Position numbers and translations under genes: made by a program. 64,000 bases of DNA, from positions 1 through 64,000 of the forward strand of contig JAMNYO010000069.1 of NCBI GenBank assembly GCA_023622765.1. Direction: 5' to 3'. Under the pieces are notes generated by a model that had not been told where the DNA came from, made no database searches, and was given only the letters and a program-made list of their open reading frames with translations. Below, one piece after another: positions 62,950 through 64,000 of this stretch (its first letter is position 1; each line of letters starts with the position of its first letter). This stretch comes from Bacteroidota bacterium (GTDB lineage: Bacteria; Bacteroidota; Bacteroidia; Bacteroidales; Dysgonomonadaceae).

Positions 62950-63486
62950 ATGCAAATTGAACGAACAGCAATAGAGGGGGTGGTCATCCTCAAGCCAAAG
63001 GTTTATCTTGACCAACGGGGTTACTTCTTCGAGTCCTTTTCAGAGCGGGAGTTTCGGGAGAGGGTGTGCGATACCGTTTTCGTTCAAGACAACGAAAGCA
63101 TGTCGACACGCGGTGTTTTAAGGGGCCTTCATTTTCAGAAAGACCCTTACGCCCAAGCCAAACTGGTAAGGGTTGTGCGGGGTGAAGTGCTGGATGTGGC
63201 CGTGGATATAAGAAGGGATTCCTCCACCTTTGGTGAGCATGTCGCGGTGAGGCTCTCGGATGAAAACAAATGGCAACTCTTTATACCGAGGGGGTTCGCT
63301 CACGGCTACATCGTCCTGAGTGATAAGGCGATTTTCCAATATAAATGTGACAATTATTACATGCCGGAATACGAGGGAGGGCTACTTTGGAATGATCCGG
63401 AATTAAATATCGACTGGTTGGTCGCGAGCCACGAGATAGTGCTCTCCGAGAAAGATAAACAGCAGCCTTCGCTTAAGGACATGTGA
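62950..63486 (+). CDS. rfbC: dTDP-4-dehydrorhamnose 3,5-epimerase
   Basis: 178 residues from the ATG at 62950 (an upstream in-frame ATG lies within the repeat end). Landmarks are DQRGYFFESFSER, GVLRGLHFQ with the catalytic histidine, VRVVRGEVLDVAVDIR and PRGFAHGYIVL. It makes dTDP-4-keto-rhamnose in the dTDP-rhamnose route. It precedes gmd, so this end of the window starts a surface-polysaccharide gene group. Confidence 0.95.
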   Translation: MQIERTAIEGVVILKPKVYLDQRGYFFESFSEREFRERVCDTVFVQDNESMSTRGVLRGLHFQKDPYAQAKLVRVVRGEVLDVAVDIRRDSSTFGEHVAVRLSDENKWQLFIPRGFAHGYIVLSDKAIFQYKCDNYYMPEYEGGLLWNDPELNIDWLVASHEIVLSEKDKQQPSLKDM

Positions 63487-63590
63487 AACTCACATGGTAG
63501 ATGGCACACCAAGTGAACAGCCTTCCATGGCTGGACATGTGATTCAATGTGCGTATACAGATTTAATTAACATATCAGAGGATAATAAGT

Positions 63591-64000
63591 ATGAAGAGAG
63601 TAGCGTTAATCACCGGGGTCACGGGGCAGGATGGTTCTTATTTGGCGGAATTGTTGATTGAGAAAGGGTACGAGGTACACGGTACCTTGCGTCGCTCCTC
63701 CTCGTTCAACACTGGGAGAATCGAACACCTCTATTTTGAGGAGTGGGTACGCGATATGAAGCAGGAACGGGCCATCGAGCTGCACTACGCCGATTTGACC
63801 GACTCCAGTTCGCTTATTCGCGTGATCCAGTCTATTCAACCCGATGAGATATATAATCTGGCTGCCCAGAGCCACGTGAAGGTGAGCTTTGATGTGCCGG
63901 AGTACACGGCCGAGGTTGACGCGGTGGGAACGCTAAGGCTACTCGAGGCGGTGCGCATCCTCGGTTTACACCATAAAACCCGGATATACCAGGCCTCTAC
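63591..64000 (+). CDS. gmd: GDP-mannose 4,6-dehydratase (5' part)
   Basis: 136 codons seen, cut by the window end. The NAD-binding [23 protein letters not shown] segment and [15 protein letters not shown] are those of GMD, and [22 protein letters not shown] is the family's substrate region. It makes GDP-4-keto-6-deoxymannose, a precursor of GDP-fucose and related sugars. It follows rfbC by 104 bases. Confidence 0.95.
   Translation, partial: MKRVALITGVTGQDGSYLAELLIEKGYEVHGTLRRSSSFNTGRIEHLYFEEWVRDMKQERAIELHYADLTDSSSLIRVIQSIQPDEIYNLAAQSHVKVSFDVPEYTAEVDAVGTLRLLEAVRILGLHHKTRIYQAS

Overview
This window looks like a chromosome segment of a Bacteroidales bacterium, plausibly of the Dysgonomonadaceae/Porphyromonadaceae neighbourhood; the family level is inference. 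The support is: promoters of the Bacteroidetes sigma-A type (TAnnTTTG, often with an upstream TTG/TTTG about 20 bases away), almost no Shine-Dalgarno sequences, a protease with a type IX secretion sorting domain, families typical of the phylum (DUF5683, DUF4271, viroplasmin-type RNase H, patatin fused to an outer-membrane barrel), and the succinyl-type arginine pathway with argF'. Most of the window is of medium GC, but about 18.6-30.6 kb is visibly AT-rich.

Layout. 0-3.8 kb: palindromic repeats, a DUF4143 ATPase and envelope proteins. 3.8-9.8 kb (minus): gamma carbonic anhydrase, Xaa-Pro aminopeptidase, a fused electron-transfer flavoprotein (beta and alpha in one chain) and ETF:quinone oxidoreductase. 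10-13.9 kb (plus): folB, lptB with an acidic repeat extension, ruvX, def and the rpsF-rpsR-rplI operon, closed by a bidirectional terminator. 13.9-17.2 kb (minus): pta, a 3-hydroxyacyl-CoA-dehydrogenase-like gene and ackA. 17.5 kb: an EamA transporter. 18.6-30.4 kb: an accessory island with all genes on the minus strand. It holds a wrecked type I restriction locus (hsdS tail, rhuM, hsdM remnant), an Imm63 immunity protein, several lipoproteins and secreted proteins, an S41 protease, a nitroreductase-like protein, a CPBP protease and a BASS transporter. 30.9-34.6 kb (plus): patatin/barrel protein and an ATPase. 34.6-43.7 kb (minus): an almost complete arginine cluster (acyltransferase, argG, argC, argD, argF', argB, argE, argH). 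44-48.3 kb (plus): parA, parB, DUF5683, LysM lytic transglycosylase. 48.3-51.8 kb (minus): prfB with programmed frameshift, then a T9SS serine protease. 52-62.5 kb: HAD phosphatase, SAM-II riboswitch and metK, LOG protein, DUF4271-hemD-rnpA-yidD, tatD, RNase H, C1 peptidase, murF, trmD. 62.9-64 kb: rfbC and the start of gmd (sugar-nucleotide synthesis).

The most interesting signal is non-coding. A family of about 63-70 bp palindromes recurs at least ten times across the window (two full copies lie inside larger elements). The units share a core, but their terminal stems and central stems differ from copy to copy with compensating changes that keep the pairing, so the folded shape rather than the sequence appears to be conserved. 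Two giant composite palindromes (about 365 and 288 bp, at 36.05 and 62.64 kb, in opposite orientation) carry such units nested inside further paired arms. Some copies lie inside transcription units: within the arg cluster and 16 bases before the ETF-QO start. A second repeat type, about 135 bp, forms a shared promoter and leader in front of two unrelated island genes.

Genes were assigned from recognisable motifs, without database searches. Starts were moved downstream of the longest frame where a promoter, an overlap or a signal peptide argued for it.
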